From Isoetes taiwanensis (lineage: Eukaryota > Streptophyta > Lycopodiopsida > Isoetales > Isoetaceae), in NCBI GenBank assembly GCA_021234155.1, contig JAJEKV010000059.1, positions 411,844 through 475,843 of the forward strand: DNA of 64,000 bases, read 5' to 3'. Below are positions 34,752-45,860 of the stretch, piece by piece (the stretch's first letter is position 1; the number at the start of each line of letters is the position of its first letter). A model generated the notes under the pieces. That model made no database searches and was not told the origin of the DNA. It saw nothing but the letters and a program-made list of their open reading frames with translations. Position numbers and translations under genes: made by a program.

Positions 34752-35589
34752 CTAGTAACAGTGCCCAGCGTTGCTGGGCATACGTTAAAAGTCTGTAAAT
34801 ATTTTGACTGTAGTGAGAAAAGTGTTTATTATAATAGAAATATAATTGTAGTGAGAAAAGTGTGATGTAAATCTTTTATTATAACAAAAATATCCAAAGA
34901 TATCATTTTCTGTAGGTGCCTGTAAAACAAAAACTTGATGTTGCATATGTTGCATATGTTGATTTTCTGGCAGTTGCATATGTTGCTTGCACCAGAACCC
35001 CGGCAAGCAAAACCTAAAGGAAATCATGGTAAAATAGAATAAGAACCAAAAACCTAGCAAATAAGGGATGTTTGACTTCATCATTAATATGTAAGCTTCC
35101 TTTTGCTTCTAATATTTGAAATTTACCCTTTGTTGTTGTCCACAACCCAAAGCTTCCATTTTCTTCTAATATTTGAAATTTACCCTTTGTTGTTACCCAC
35201 AACCCAAAGACCACAAAATCAGTGTCATGCACATAATGGTTAGAAAATAAAGTGGATGATTCTAAGACCATAAGCAAATAAAGTGGATGATTCTAAGACC
35301 ATAAGCACTGCAACTAAGGAAGGCTACCACAGATTAGGGCCAAGCAATTAGTCTACGTAGCTGCACGTAAAACAACTTTTTGAGAAGGGATATCACAAAA
35401 TGACATCCTACAACAACTTTTTGAGAAGGGATATCACAAAATGACATCCTACAGCTAGAATAATAGGAAGACTTTTGCAAATACATCATTGCACCTGTAC
35501 ATGATGTTCCTCAATCTGCAGATATGTTAAAAAGAGAAGAATTTTATAGCTATACGTGGAGTTTATCAAGGCACCACTTGGCTCTTTTC

Positions 35590-35775
35590 CATAGAAACAA
35601 AGCATGGGTTTTAATCACATGAAATTGTTGGAAGTAGACAACTAAGTGGGATACATGTATTTCATAACAGTCTTGTGTCTCCCAATAATTGCTCCAACCA
35701 AAGGTGTACAATCAATATTTGCATGCAACGCAGGTTTAGCTGAGCACAGTAGCACTTAATGCCATGAGATGTACG
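35590..35775 (-). pseudogene. Ankyrin-repeat-like fragment, copy 1
   Basis: This is part of a direct repeat with 36470-36710 (about 90% identical by eye). The shared segment spans sequence from CCCAATAATTGCTCCAACCA to CTGAGCACA. The encoded piece matches the better-preserved second copy described below. Confidence 0.4.
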
Positions 35776-36479
35776 AATCTGAGATTGTTCAATGGTGGGT
35801 ACTCCTAAAGTGTACAACAGCTCATTGAAGTATGTGATACACTTCTATTAATTCTAGGAACGTACTACACTTCTATTAATTCTAGCAACGGAACATGATC
35901 ATGATAAATTAGCAGTCCTCTACAACTTCATGCTCACAAATTGCAATTAGAATTGCAAAACACAAGATGATCATATAGTTTTCCAATCTGTTCTAATATT
36001 CATGTATTCTAAAGAGAAATGGCCAACAGGCATGAGATTTAGAAGAAAGAAAGGAATTGTACAGTATATTCTATTTGAAACCATTTGGCAAGGAAATGTG
36101 CAAACATGAACGTTGTAAAGGCAAAAAATCCCTGCAAATATTTGTCTAAATGGACATGTTTGTAGCTTCTGGGATATCACAAAATGACATCCCACAGCTA
36201 GAATAATAGGAAGAACCTTCTGCAAATACATCATTGCACATGTACTCGATGTTCCTCAATCTGCAGATAGGTTAAAAAGTTCAATCCAGAGTCATGTCAT
36301 ATCTGTCCACATCAAAGAGGTGATGTGAAGCTTGTTAAACGCATAACATTGAACATACTACATGATGAAGTACTTCCATACAACCAGAAAATTAATTAAG
36401 TGACCTGTGACCCTAAAATATATATGAATGCCTGAGATACGCAGGTTCAGTTGTAAAAACTAAAGAGAAGAATTTTATA

Positions 36480-36745
36480 GCCATACGTGGAGTTTATCAA
36501 GGCACCACTTAGGCTCTTTTCCATAGAAGCAAAGCATGGGTTTTAATCACATGAAATTGTTGGAAGTAGACAACTATCTGGGATTCACCTCTAACATGTA
36601 TTTCATAATAGTCTTGTGTCTCCCAATAATTGCTCCAACCAAAGGTGTACAATCAATATTTGCATGCAATGCAGGTTTAGCTGAGCACAATAGCACTTAA
36701 TGCCATGGGTTGATGTCGACACCACTTTGTATAACCGATTGCATT
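36480..36745 (-). pseudogene. Ankyrin-repeat-like fragment captured by the Helitron, copy 2
   Basis: On the minus strand a frame reads VIQSGVDINPW, has a stop, and then LHANIDCTPLVGAIIGRHKT followed by IMKYMLE. The order of a Gly/Asp turn, TPL-type start and hydrophobic helix resembles one or two ankyrin repeats. It contains an internal stop and no start codon. It is repeated about 880 bp further along the minus strand. Its parent gene is unknown. Confidence 0.4.
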
Positions 36746-36766
36746 CATATGAAGCCTATCTGTAAC

Positions 36767-37155
36767 CTAGCAGCTATTAAACGCGGCCGTGATCTTGCCC
36801 CCAATGTGGCCATATTTCTTTGTTACAAAAGCTTGCAGACCACCACAGATAGCTATCACAGGAAGGATGCCAATCGTCACTAAACTTTGCCACCATACTG
36901 ATATAAATGCAGCTATAAGTCCTCCAACAAATGTTGATGCAAAATGTAAAAAGAGACCCATCTGCCAGCCAAAGCTACCACATTCAGCTAAATTGCAACC
37001 AAGTATTGTGCATAAAATTGTAACTGGTCTACCTTTTGTTTACCATTTTTTGTAGTTTCTTCATGAGTCTTCAATGCAGGCTGTTGCTCTTTAGATGCCC
37101 GTTCTTCTCTGTGTTTATCTTTAGTCTGCTCAGCCCAACTGTTTGGGGCAGACAT
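36767..37155 (-). pseudogene. ABCB (MDR-type) transporter N-terminal fragment captured by the Helitron
   Basis: The fragment opens at 37155 with MSAPNSWAEQTKDKH, a charged N-terminus that includes TKNGKQKVD, as seen before the first membrane domain of plant ABCB proteins. After a break it continues MGLFLHFASTFVGGLIAAFI, then SVWWQSLVTIGILPVIAICG and GLQAF. That is the third and fourth membrane helices of an ABCB half-transporter (the usual form is FLHF.S.F..GF...F..VWQL.LVTL...P.IA..GG.YA). The intervening helices and the ATP-binding domains are absent. Joined non-adjacent exon pieces are typical of Helitron gene capture. Confidence 0.7.
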
Positions 37156-37170
37156 TATAATTGATTGCCA

Positions 37171-37632
37171 TTAAGATGTAGACACAGAAGATGAGGCTGC
37201 AGAGAGAGGAAGACACTGGGGAAGTTCAAAATTCATCAGAGGTGCACTTGTATGTCGCGGAAGTGGGAAACTAACGGCATCCCATGAGTAAATATTTCCT
37301 CGGGCAGATAATGATGATGGCATGACAGATACACCAGCCACAACAGCATCAAGTAAAGGTTCTGGCTTGATATCTGTATGGAACAACTCTCCTAATCCAC
37401 CAGTTCTTAGAATATCTCCAAGGCTAGAAGAATTTCCAGTGGATTGAAGTATGCCTGAGCCTTGACCTGATGATGCAGTTGGCATCAGAGCTGAAGGGAC
37501 ACTTCTGACCAATTCATTCGGTGAGAAAAGCAGATCTAAGTATCCTTCCTTTTCTGCCTCCTTTTTTGGAACTGGTGCCGATGCTTCAGACAACTCATCC
37601 CCCATCGTAAACTGCGACCCAGTTGTTGCCAA
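37171..37632 (-). CDS. Unidentified ORF inside the Helitron (153 codons)
   Basis: The reading frame is stop-free from ATG at 37632 to a stop at 37171, just 16 bp before the ABCB-like start codon. It is rich in Ser, Gly, Leu and Pro (e.g. LMPTASSGQGSGILQSTGNS) with an acidic start, and has no membrane segment or cysteine motif. The composition suggests a disordered region of a host regulatory protein captured by the Helitron. I do not recognise the family. The frame probably extends upstream of the first Met, through an in-frame or spliced portion that I could not define. Confidence 0.4.
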   Translation of the reverse strand: MATTGSQFTMGDELSEASAPVPKKEAEKEGYLDLLFSPNELVRSVPSALMPTASSGQGSGILQSTGNSSSLGDILRTGGLGELFHTDIKPEPLLDAVVAGVSVMPSSLSARGNIYSWDAVSFPLPRHTSAPLMNFELPQCLPLSAASSSVSTS

Positions 37633-38290
37633 TGAGTTGTTCCTGCTCTGTGTGAATCAGACAAATTGGACATAAGAACCATATTATTCATTTCAAGGCA
37701 TGTCAGAAACGTGGTGAGGCTACTCACAGTTCATTGATTGCCTCTGATATATGGCAGATGAGATGCTTACCTAATGTTTGCATAACTCCGCCATAGCCGG
37801 ACAACATTTGAAGAGAAACTCTGGAATAACAAAAAAGAATCCAGCCACATAAAACCTCTTCCCTAGACGCCTGCCATAGCCAGAAAACTCCAAGCTCTGT
37901 CAGAATCCAAGGATCCACAATGCAATAAACCAAGAACTAAGAAATATAGCTGTAAGTGCAAGAAGCTAAGTTATTCTCAAACCAAGGGAGAACTTGAACC
38001 AAGGGAGGAAGCTTCAGATGCCGAACTTGAAGAAGCGGATAATGCTTAGAAGCGGATCGTGATACCGAGCTTTGCAGACCTTGGCATGCTCCGCCATAGC
38101 TGCAGAACCTCTAAATCGTGTTGCAGATCTTGATCTGCTCTGCCATAGCTGAAGAACCCGTAAATCGCATGAAAAACCCTAAAGAAAGGTAATGAAAATC
38201 AAGGACCGTCCAAAATTTTAAGTGGAATCTGGGCCGTCAAAATTTTTAGGGTTTTATTCACGACATACACTAAAACTTTATAATATTAGA

Positions 38291-38642
38291 TGCCGTGTAT
38301 TTTTTTTCTTTTGTGATGTAAACATCTCAAAAACCCGAATGTACCACAGATATACCGCGGTTTAATGAATGTTCCGATATTTATAGCGCTCAGCAAATTA
38401 TTGTCTAAATAAGAATCTTCTGAAGGTATATTCTGCTAGAATATGCCAAACTATTTTAGGGACGTTGACATGGTGCCTTTTCTAGAAGGCAAGTGGCCTT
38501 AAATCTATACGGAGAAGCGTGGTGTCTATTTTTTAGTGTAGAAAAAGGCAACGTCGGGCGGATCAATAAAAAGGGCCGCGGGCTCTTTGTTTCGTTCATT
38601 CATTCAGTTTCTTTAGGTTTCGCTCGCTTGTGCTTGTCGGAA
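38291..38642 (+). repeat. Module M, copy 2, right part
   Basis: Continues the module interrupted at 34751. It ends GTCGGAATGAACCCTAACAC, where kinase copies 1 and 2 instead read GTCGGAATGAAGAAGAATAC. Confidence 0.8.
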
Positions 38643-38667
38643 TGAACCCTAACACAAACTTCACATT

Positions 38668-38774
38668 ATAGGAATGTCATTTTTACAGGACATGGCGTGT
38701 CAGTCACACCTCCGCGCTAACGTGCGTCGGCGTGGCTTTCTGGCCGGGAATGTCCTGTAAAAGGACATTCTTAT
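38668..38774. repeat. Foldback element F, copy 2
   Basis: Arms ATAGGAATGTCATTTTTACA and TGTAAAAGGACATTCTTAT are nearly complementary. It is in the same context as copy 1. Confidence 0.85.
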
Positions 38775-38963
38775 ACTTTTAACAATTTGGTCGTCTATGT
38801 AACCTTAACATGTTCTATTTGCCCGATTATAGCATAAGCCATGGTGCGAGAAGTAATTTGTAGACTAAAGGGGAACTTTTTCGCATGGCTTTCCTCTATA
38901 ACTAATATGCCCCTAGTGATGCCCTAGGACCCGGGACTTCCAAAAACCTAGACAAGGCTAGTC
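38775..38963 (+). repeat. Module M, copy 3 (truncated)
   Basis: Matches the first ~190 bp of module M up to GACAAGGCTAGTC, then switches abruptly to module B copy C. Confidence 0.8.
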
Positions 38964-40663
38964 ATTGCGGATGCCATTGCTATTATCGGCAACAAAGCCA
39001 TCTCGGCCGAGAATATTACATCAAGAAGAAGCGTTGCTATGGTTCAGAACTAAGGCATAGCTCAAATCTTAAACATAGGGCTAAAAAGAAAGGGCAAAAG
39101 TCGTGCTTCCAACCGAAGGCATCTAATAAAGAAAAATTGACCTGCTTTGCCACGAAAGGGTTAGAAATGAATAATGAAACTAGGCATGCATCATGCCAAA
39201 TTGTGTTAGCATTACCAAAGTATTTCTCTAAAACTCATTTGAAGCAAAGAAGAGCTACAAAAGGGGCTTCCTTCCTCGCACATAAAGCGTTTTCCACAAC
39301 CATTGAGATTCAAATGTCTTGAGCCACATGCATCTATGCTTGCTAAATAAAAACACAAACAAGCATGAAGAGAAAGAAGGGCCGAAAGAAAAAAAAAAAA
39401 TGCTCCAGCCATCATGCGGAGAATCGTGGTGAGAGGGCTTGCGCGAGGAATGGTAGTTCTAGAAGGAGTGAAGCATATTTGTGCGAGAGACAAAGAAGAG
39501 ATTTCAAACAAAGATTTTAGGAATGGTGGACTGTGGATGGAGTCAAAAGCGTATTGGTGTGGAGACAAAAAAAATTTTTCAAACAAAACAACAATAAAGC
39601 ATTGCATACAAAAACTCTCCATCTCTATAAAGAACTTGGCATTCTTTACACGTAAAGTTTGGTTAGGGTTCATTAAGCCAACACGCCAATGAGAAACGCC
39701 ACCCGTGCCATATATTCTTTTCTGGAATGTCCCCTTCTTTGCATTCTAAGTTTTTTTTTCGACATCATGCTTGCATTCCCATTCTTACTTGCATTCTAAG
39801 ATTTCTACGCATTTTGACTTCGCATTACGCTTTCTTGTTTTAATTTTCTGAGAACATTGAACATTTCTTGCCTGTGGAATTGAACGGGTCCAAAGCTCCA
39901 ACAATACTTTCCTTACATTCCCTTTCCCAATGCTTGCAGATTTTGAGGGTTTCTCCCAACATGAAGCTCGAAGCGCATGGAAGAGCCAGCTTCTAGGTTC
40001 AATTTTTTAGGATCCAACTCTGGGCAGATCTGCCGGAGTAATTGGCTCAAGATCTTTGCTTCGACCAAGAAAACCTTTACGCGGGGATGATTTAGTTTTA
40101 CGCCAAACTAAAAGAAAGACTAATTAGGGATGTAGATGAGGATGGAAATCGATTAGGTCGGAGATCATTGAGAGAAGGCCACAAATTTTTGAAAGATTCG
40201 ACCGAGGATAAGTGATTAAATGTCACGATATAACCGTGATAAGCTTCAAAAAGAAAACTTTAAAGAAGAAAAGCTTGAAAGCTCGGTAAAAGAAAAGAAA
40301 GAAAAAGCTATGGAAGAAAGAAAGAAAAGCTTTAGAAAGAGAGAAAGAAAGAAAAAGCTTCGAAAGGAAGAAAAGCTTTGTTACACTATCACGGAGTCGC
40401 TGCACGTAAAGCTCAAAGGGAAGCAAAGCCATTTGTTACGCCATCACGGAGTCGCCGCACGTAAACAAAATAGACAACAAAAATAGAACAGAACCCGGGA
40501 AGGACATTGTCGCCGCTAAAAAGACGAGTATTCCGAATAGAGAAAGAATGGAGTCGCCAAGACATCCGGAGCCATCGCCTAGAAGAGGAGAGCGCCCACC
40601 GCTTAGAGCTGTGGTGCCATCGCCATAACGGAGCCGCCCTAATAAACCCTAACAAACCTCGTT
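38964..40663 (+). repeat. Module B, copy C
   Basis: Collinear with 32519-34322. Many differences fall where copy B or copy A has CAG or CTG (for example CTCTGCACATAAG to CTCGCACATAAAG). It includes a GAAA-rich tract at 40255-40370. Confidence 0.8.
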
Positions 40664-40765
40664 ATAAGAATGTCCTTTTTACAGGGACATTATCGCCCAC
40701 ACCTCCGCTTAACGCGGCGTTGGCGTTTAACAGCCGGAATGTCCCCGTGAAAAGGACATTCTTAT
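40664..40765. repeat. Foldback element F, copy 3
   Basis: Arms ATAAGAATGTCCTTTTTACA and a reverse-complement partner ending GGACATTCTTAT flank a spacer of about 50 bp. Confidence 0.85.
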
Positions 40766-41473
40766 ATACAACAATTTGGTCGTCTATGTAACCTTAACAT
40801 GTTCTATATTTGCTTCAATTATAGCATAAGCCATGGTGCGAGAAGTAATTTGTAGACTAGAGGGGAACTTTTTCGCATGGCTTTCCTCTATAACTAATAT
40901 GCCCCTAGTGATGCCCTAGGACGGGACTTCCAAAAACCTAGACAAGGCTAGTCTAGTTTGTTTTTCACTTCCTTTTACGCCTCAAGACCATAAAACATGT
41001 TACATGCAAATTACCCAACGTTGTAAAATATCGAGCGTGCCGTGTTTAAGCCAACCCTAGATCAAAAAAAATTTGCTATGTCCTCAATAAAAATGCCGTG
41101 TATTTTTTCTTTTGTGATAATGGTTTAAACATCTCAAAAACCGAATGTACCACGGATATACAGCGGTTTAATGAATGTTCCGATATTTATAGCGCTCAGC
41201 AAATTATTGTCTAAATAAGAATCTTCTGAAGGTATATTCTGCTAGAATATGCCAAACTATTTTCGGCCGGACGTTGACCAGCCTTTTCCAGAAGGCAAGT
41301 GACGCAAATCTATCTGGAGAAGCGTGGTGTCTATTTTTAGTGTAGAAAAAAAGGCAACGTCCGGGCAGTCAATAAAAGGGCACGGGCTCTTTGTTTCGTT
41401 CATTCATTCGGTTTCTTTAGGTTTGGCAAGCTTGTAGCTTGTCCGGAATGAACCCTAACACAAACTTCGCGTT
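40766..41473 (+). repeat. Module M, copy 4
   Basis: An intact module that provides the Helitron empty site: TCAATAAAAATGCCGTGTAT at 41085-41104 has no insertion. Confidence 0.85.
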
Positions 41474-41574
41474 ATAAGAATGTCCTTTTTACGGGACATT
41501 ACGGCGTCGACCCACCTCGGCGCTGCGTCGGCGTGGCTTCTACGCCGGAATGTCCTGTAAAAGGACATTCTTAT
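41474..41574. repeat. Foldback element F, copy 4
   Basis: Arms ATAAGAATGTCCTTTTTAC and GTAAAAGGACATTCTTAT enclose a GC-rich spacer. Confidence 0.85.
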
Positions 41575-42290
41575 ATACAACAATTTGGTCGTCTATGTAA
41601 CCTTAACATGTTCTATTTGCTTCAGTATAGCATAAGCCATGGTGCGAGAAGTAATTTGTAGACTAAAGGGGAACTTTTTCGCATGGCTTTCCTCTATAAC
41701 TAATATGCCCCTAGTGATGCCCTAGGACCCGGACTTCCAAAAAACCTAGACAAGGCTAGTCTAGTTTGTTTTCACTTCCTTTTCTGCCTCAAGACCATAA
41801 AACATGTTACATGCAAATTACCCAACGCTGTAAAATATCGAACGTGCCCGTGTTTAAGCCAACCCTAGAGCACAAAAAAATTTGCTATGTCCACAAAAAT
41901 GCCGTGTATTTTCTTTTGTGATGTGGTTTAAACATCTCAAAAACCCGAATGTACCACAGATATACAGCGGTTTAATGATGTTCCGATATTTATAGCGCTC
42001 AGCAAATTGTCTAAATAAGAGCACGCAACAAAATGTATCGGGTTATCTTCTGAAGGTATATTCTGCTAGAATATGCCAAACTATTTTCGGCCCGACGTTG
42101 ACCAGCCTTTTCCATGCATTTCTTGCGGACAAATAGAAGGCAAGTGACGCAAATCTATCTGGAGAAGCGTGGTGTCTATTTTTAGTGTAGAAAAAAAGGC
42201 AACGTCCGGGCAGTCAATAAAAGGGCACGGGCTCTTTGTTTCGTTCATTCATTCAGTTTCTTTAGGTTTCGCTCGCTTGTGCTTGTCGGA
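41575..42290 (+). repeat. Module M, copy 5 (upstream of kinase copy 2)
   Basis: This is the closest match to copy 1 at 13430-14096. It includes GTCAATAAAAGGGCACGGGC about 75 bp before the ATG. Confidence 0.85.
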
Positions 42291-43224
42291 ATGAAGAAGA
42301 ATACGACGGATTTGAGCAAGGACTATCCCAATCTTCTAGAAGCGTTACGATGTGCTCAAGAAAATTGGCGGCCGGAGAGCACCCAGTCTTTCTTTGCGAG
42401 TAAAAGCAAAATAGAAGCAATTTGCGTGCAAAACCATTTCGAATAAGAAAAACGCAATGGGAGAGGCGGAGGTCTAAAAAAGATCGAGATTATCGCGAAA
42501 CTTTCCGGCTGCTCCGGCTTTGTGCATTTGGAAGGGGTAATCATAGATGAAGGTTTTGGCATTTGATCATGGAACTATGTCATTGTAGCTTGGCGTCTAG
42601 AATTGAAAAGAAAAGGTAAACTCTCCCAAAAGGAATCGGGTAGCTTCTTAAGAAACCTAGCGGCATATACTGGTTTTACATGCCAATGGAATTGTGCCTG
42701 AGATCTCAAGTGGGACAATATTACGGTGGCCGGAAACCCTATGATGTTAGGGTTTTGATTTGGGACGCTACGGGTTCTTTCTGGCGATGATCCTTGTTTT
42801 ACAGACATAGTAGGAGCTCCACGTTATGTTGCACCCGAGGTTTTGGCAAATAGCGGTGCTCTAAGGAAGTGGATATTTGGGGTTTAGGGTTGATTTTATA
42901 TGAGTCACTCGGTGGCAACATAGCATTTCCAAGGTTGAGCAACGATGAGCTTAAGAAACTCGTGTGAAGGCCAGGATTTTTTGCTGTGTGGTATTTAGAT
43001 TGTCTTGTTCCAAAGGGCGCCACGGACCTTGTTTTGGCTATGTTGAAGCCCAAACCCGAGGGGAGAGAATATCTTTGGAGCAAATTTTATCTCATCCATG
43101 GATCGTTAAACACCGTTCAAGTGCAACTTCATGTCGAGAAAGGAAGAATGTCCCATTTGCATAGGAAATGTGTTCGACCTAAAAATCCCTTCTCAAACTA
43201 TGGCGGGCTATGATGCCTCATTTT
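42291..43224 (+). pseudogene. CAMK-type Ser/Thr protein kinase pseudogene, copy 2
   Basis: Parallels copy 1 across the whole kinase domain, from ATGAAGAAGAATACGACGG to the region after HPWI. It has more indels than copy 1, in the glycine loop, helix C, catalytic loop and substrate-binding lobe. Many of these sit where copy 1 has CAG or CTG, so part of the apparent decay may be consensus error. Recognisable landmarks are YVAPEV-like sequence before 42845, DIWGLGLILYE-like sequence with a frame change near 42880, and the segment before 43105 ending in the HPWI equivalent. It does not have the 6.36-kb insertion. Confidence 0.82.
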
Positions 43225-43650
43225 ATGATTAGATTGTTGATCGGCAAAGTCAAGGGTTTCCTGGAGGGCCGGCACACTTACATGATATAACTTCAGTTTT
43301 GTACATAAAAAATGTAACTTCAAAAACGCTTGGTAGAATGTACCATTGTGCACGTAATGGTTGCACGTGTTGGAACACTGGTTGCAGATATTTTCTTTTA
43401 GGCCAAGCATGCATTGGCAACTAAAAGTTGCTTTCAACTCTTTTTTGGAACCAAACATTTGGTAAACATTAAGATTGCGTATTTATCAAGAATGGGTAAA
43501 TATTCGCAGTGTTTTATCTTGGAATTAATGATTCTCTATTCCATGTCTTTATTTAAAGCTTCTCCAAAATGCTCCCTTTACATCATAGATGCAATCAGAA
43601 TCCACAAGACCATACTTTTGCCTAGCCTACTCAAACGCAATTATTAACAT
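43225..43650 (+). repeat. 3' flank of kinase copy 2 with LINE fragment
   Basis: Homologous to 21381-21830. It ends with TCAGAATCCACAAGACCATA (about 43595), which matches the LINE at 53550-55480. Confidence 0.7.
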
Positions 43651-43707
43651 CTATCATAGAAGGCACTGATTGGTACTATGGATCTTAGTTTCCTTCATTT
43701 TTGTTTG

Positions 43708-43851
43708 GGTGTAGAAGTTTGGCAACAAGCACATCCGTCAAGCAAAATTTGTCAAGAAATTGTTTGACTATTTGCATGCATCTAATTGCAAACCAGCTGC
43801 CACTCCTTTTGAAAAGAGGATTGTGATGGAGAAGAATGTGATGCAACCTTC
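43708..43851 (+). pseudogene. Ty1/copia polyprotein remnant (end of reverse transcriptase)
   Basis: An open segment reads KFGNKHIRQAKFVKKLFDYL and continues HASNCKPAATPFEKR. The pattern (I.Q.K.V..LL......CKP..TP.E) is the C-terminal end of the copia reverse transcriptase. Only about 48 codons remain before a stop. The segment from GCCACTCCTTT (about 43798) is tandemly duplicated at about 43976-44100. Confidence 0.6.
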
Positions 43852-45250
43852 TTTCAAATAGCGATAGGATTCCTTGCTAACCCTCATTATGACTTGCCTT
43901 ACGACATCGAGTCGTGCCGATCTCTTAGGTTAGTTCTTATGCGAATTCTAACACAAGTCGGAAGCGACCTTCGGTGCCACTCCTTTGGCGAGAATTGTGA
44001 TGGAAAGAATGTGATGCAACATTCTGCTGGGGCAGTGTAAGAATCCTTGCTATATCTCACTATAACTTGCCTTGACATCAGGTCATGTCAATCCCTTAGG
44101 TCATATGCAGGGTCAGAGCAGTCTTCGACACAGATGTTTACTGCTCTACACTGCTGACATGTTGCAATCTTAGAGGATGTCATGCATATTTATCCATCCT
44201 TTCTAAAATATTTGAAAAGTTGATTCCAATATTCTGTAAGTGTGGATTCAATGTATTTGTTTGTAATTCATTCTATTTAATCATTTTGATAGGTTTGCTA
44301 ACTTGCAGACATATGTAAGTGGATGAGTTCTGAGGTGACTAAGTCTAAGTTTTCACTAATGTTCCACTATAATAATGTTGCTGCAGAAACGAAATCCAAT
44401 CCATTATTACTGCATCTCTCAACATCTTGGGACGTTGATAAATAGAAGGTAAGAATGCTTTTGTTCGATTGGGTTCAATTTGCCAATATACTAGCCTCTC
44501 GTACCTTGCAAAACTTATGCGGAAATTAGCGCGACTTACTCTCATTTATTGTGCTAGACATCGGTCTCGATCCACCTAATCCATGCATTACGGTATATTC
44601 CAACCTTCTCTATCCATATTTACGCGGATGTAGATGAAACAATTTTACCTTAAATGTTGTTAGGAAGCGAGCACAGGAGCAACGCTCTTTGAGGACTTGA
44701 GAACTGTTCTTCGATATAATGCGGCTAAAAGGCGATGTTCGGATAAACTGGTGGCACGGATATGCTTTGTTGTTCTATTGCCTCAAATAAGGCCCGATAA
44801 TCACATATTAGTCATGCAGCTAGCGGACTATTCGACACGATGTTGACCAATTTGTCGAATTCATCAATAGACTCCTCTATCGGCAAGAACTTTGCTCCTA
44901 AAGAGTGAAGTATTGGAAATTTGTTGCGGGTTTTGGATGATTGCTTTACAAACTATTTCTACTTAGAGGAACATATGCCGGCTTTATCAAGTCTCAATAT
45001 AACCCCCAGACAAATATCACTCATTGAAGATTCATTCTACCATCTAATTTAATGCAACTAATTTTTATGTAGTTCAACCCCATCTATCTTTTCTTTGAGG
45101 AGCAATTGCTTCAATGAAGGTTTTTTGTGCACGGTTATGTTTCATTGTTGTTTACCCTGGAGATTCGATCTTTGCACCCCCTCTCTCTTAAATCTTAGCG
45201 AAGATGAAATGAAAAAAGTAATTATGCCATTTCACCCATGATCAATCTAT
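43852..45250. other. No supported gene; decayed repeat DNA
   Basis: Contains the second copy of the copia-flanking segment, then AT-rich sequence with no recognised family. ORFs are all under 80 codons. Confidence 0.4.
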
Positions 45251-45734
45251 GTACTTAGCGGGGATAGGTTCTATCGCATTACAAAATTAAAAATTCACGT
45301 ATAAAGTCAAAAATCGTATTTTTTAATAAAATCGTTTTGCGATATAAAACCTCGCCATTGGGAAAAAAATTTACCAGCGTCTGGCGAAAAACTTCAGCGT
45401 CTGTGAGAGACTGCTTTTCGCGTCGCCAAAATCAGGTCTGACTTTCAGCGTCGCCGAAAGCGTCGTGTGACGAAATTTTTTCAGCGTCGCGGCTTTCGCT
45501 TATGGCGTCGAAACCGGGAAGTGTTCACAGTCTGTTGTTTTTCCGCGTTTGGCGTCATGAACTGAAGTTTCAGCGCATGAAATTTTTTATATATATTCGA
45601 TTAAGGGCGGATTCGGTTTCTTGGCGCCGCAAACAAAAGGTATTTCTGCGCCTAACCTTGCAATTTGCCACCCAAAACCATTTTTTTTTTTTTGTTTTCT
45701 TAGTTTTTAGGTTTTTTTTGTTGTTTTTTGATAG

Positions 45735-45860
45735 GTAGGCCGGGTTAGGTCCGCGGTTAAGGCCCTCGCCTGTTGCCCTGCAAGGGGCGTAATGATGGTG
45801 AGTGCCTTGTTCGTGAAATTTGAGCTTAGCCTATTTTAGAAAAAAAAATAATAATAATTT
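45735..45860 (+). repeat. Possible SINE-like segment near the hAT left end
   Basis: TAGGTCCGCGGTTAAGGC resembles a tRNA box A region, and an A-rich tail follows about 95 bp later. A convincing box B is lacking, so this is only a weak candidate. Confidence 0.2.

Larger units (their letters stand above)
34752..38290 (-). mobile_element. Helitron (3,539 bp) carrying host gene fragments
   Basis: On the minus strand the element begins TCTAATATTATAAAG (38290-38276) and ends with hairpin TGCCCAGC-AAC-GCTGGGCA (34780-34762), six bases, then CTAG (34755-34752). These are Helitron hallmarks: 5'-TC, a hairpin near the 3' end, a CTRR terminus and insertion between A and T. The flanking bases are A at 34751 and T at 38291. 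The paralogous module M at 41076-41100 reads straight through this point, which confirms an exact insertion without target duplication. No Rep/helicase is present, so it is non-autonomous. The interior holds ABCB-like, ankyrin-like and unidentified coding fragments, all on the minus strand, and several short tandem duplications. Confidence 0.9.

Noticed and set aside
45735-45860. Second tRNA-derived SINE
   Set aside because: Only a box A-like string is present and box B is not convincing. Kept as a low-confidence repeat only.
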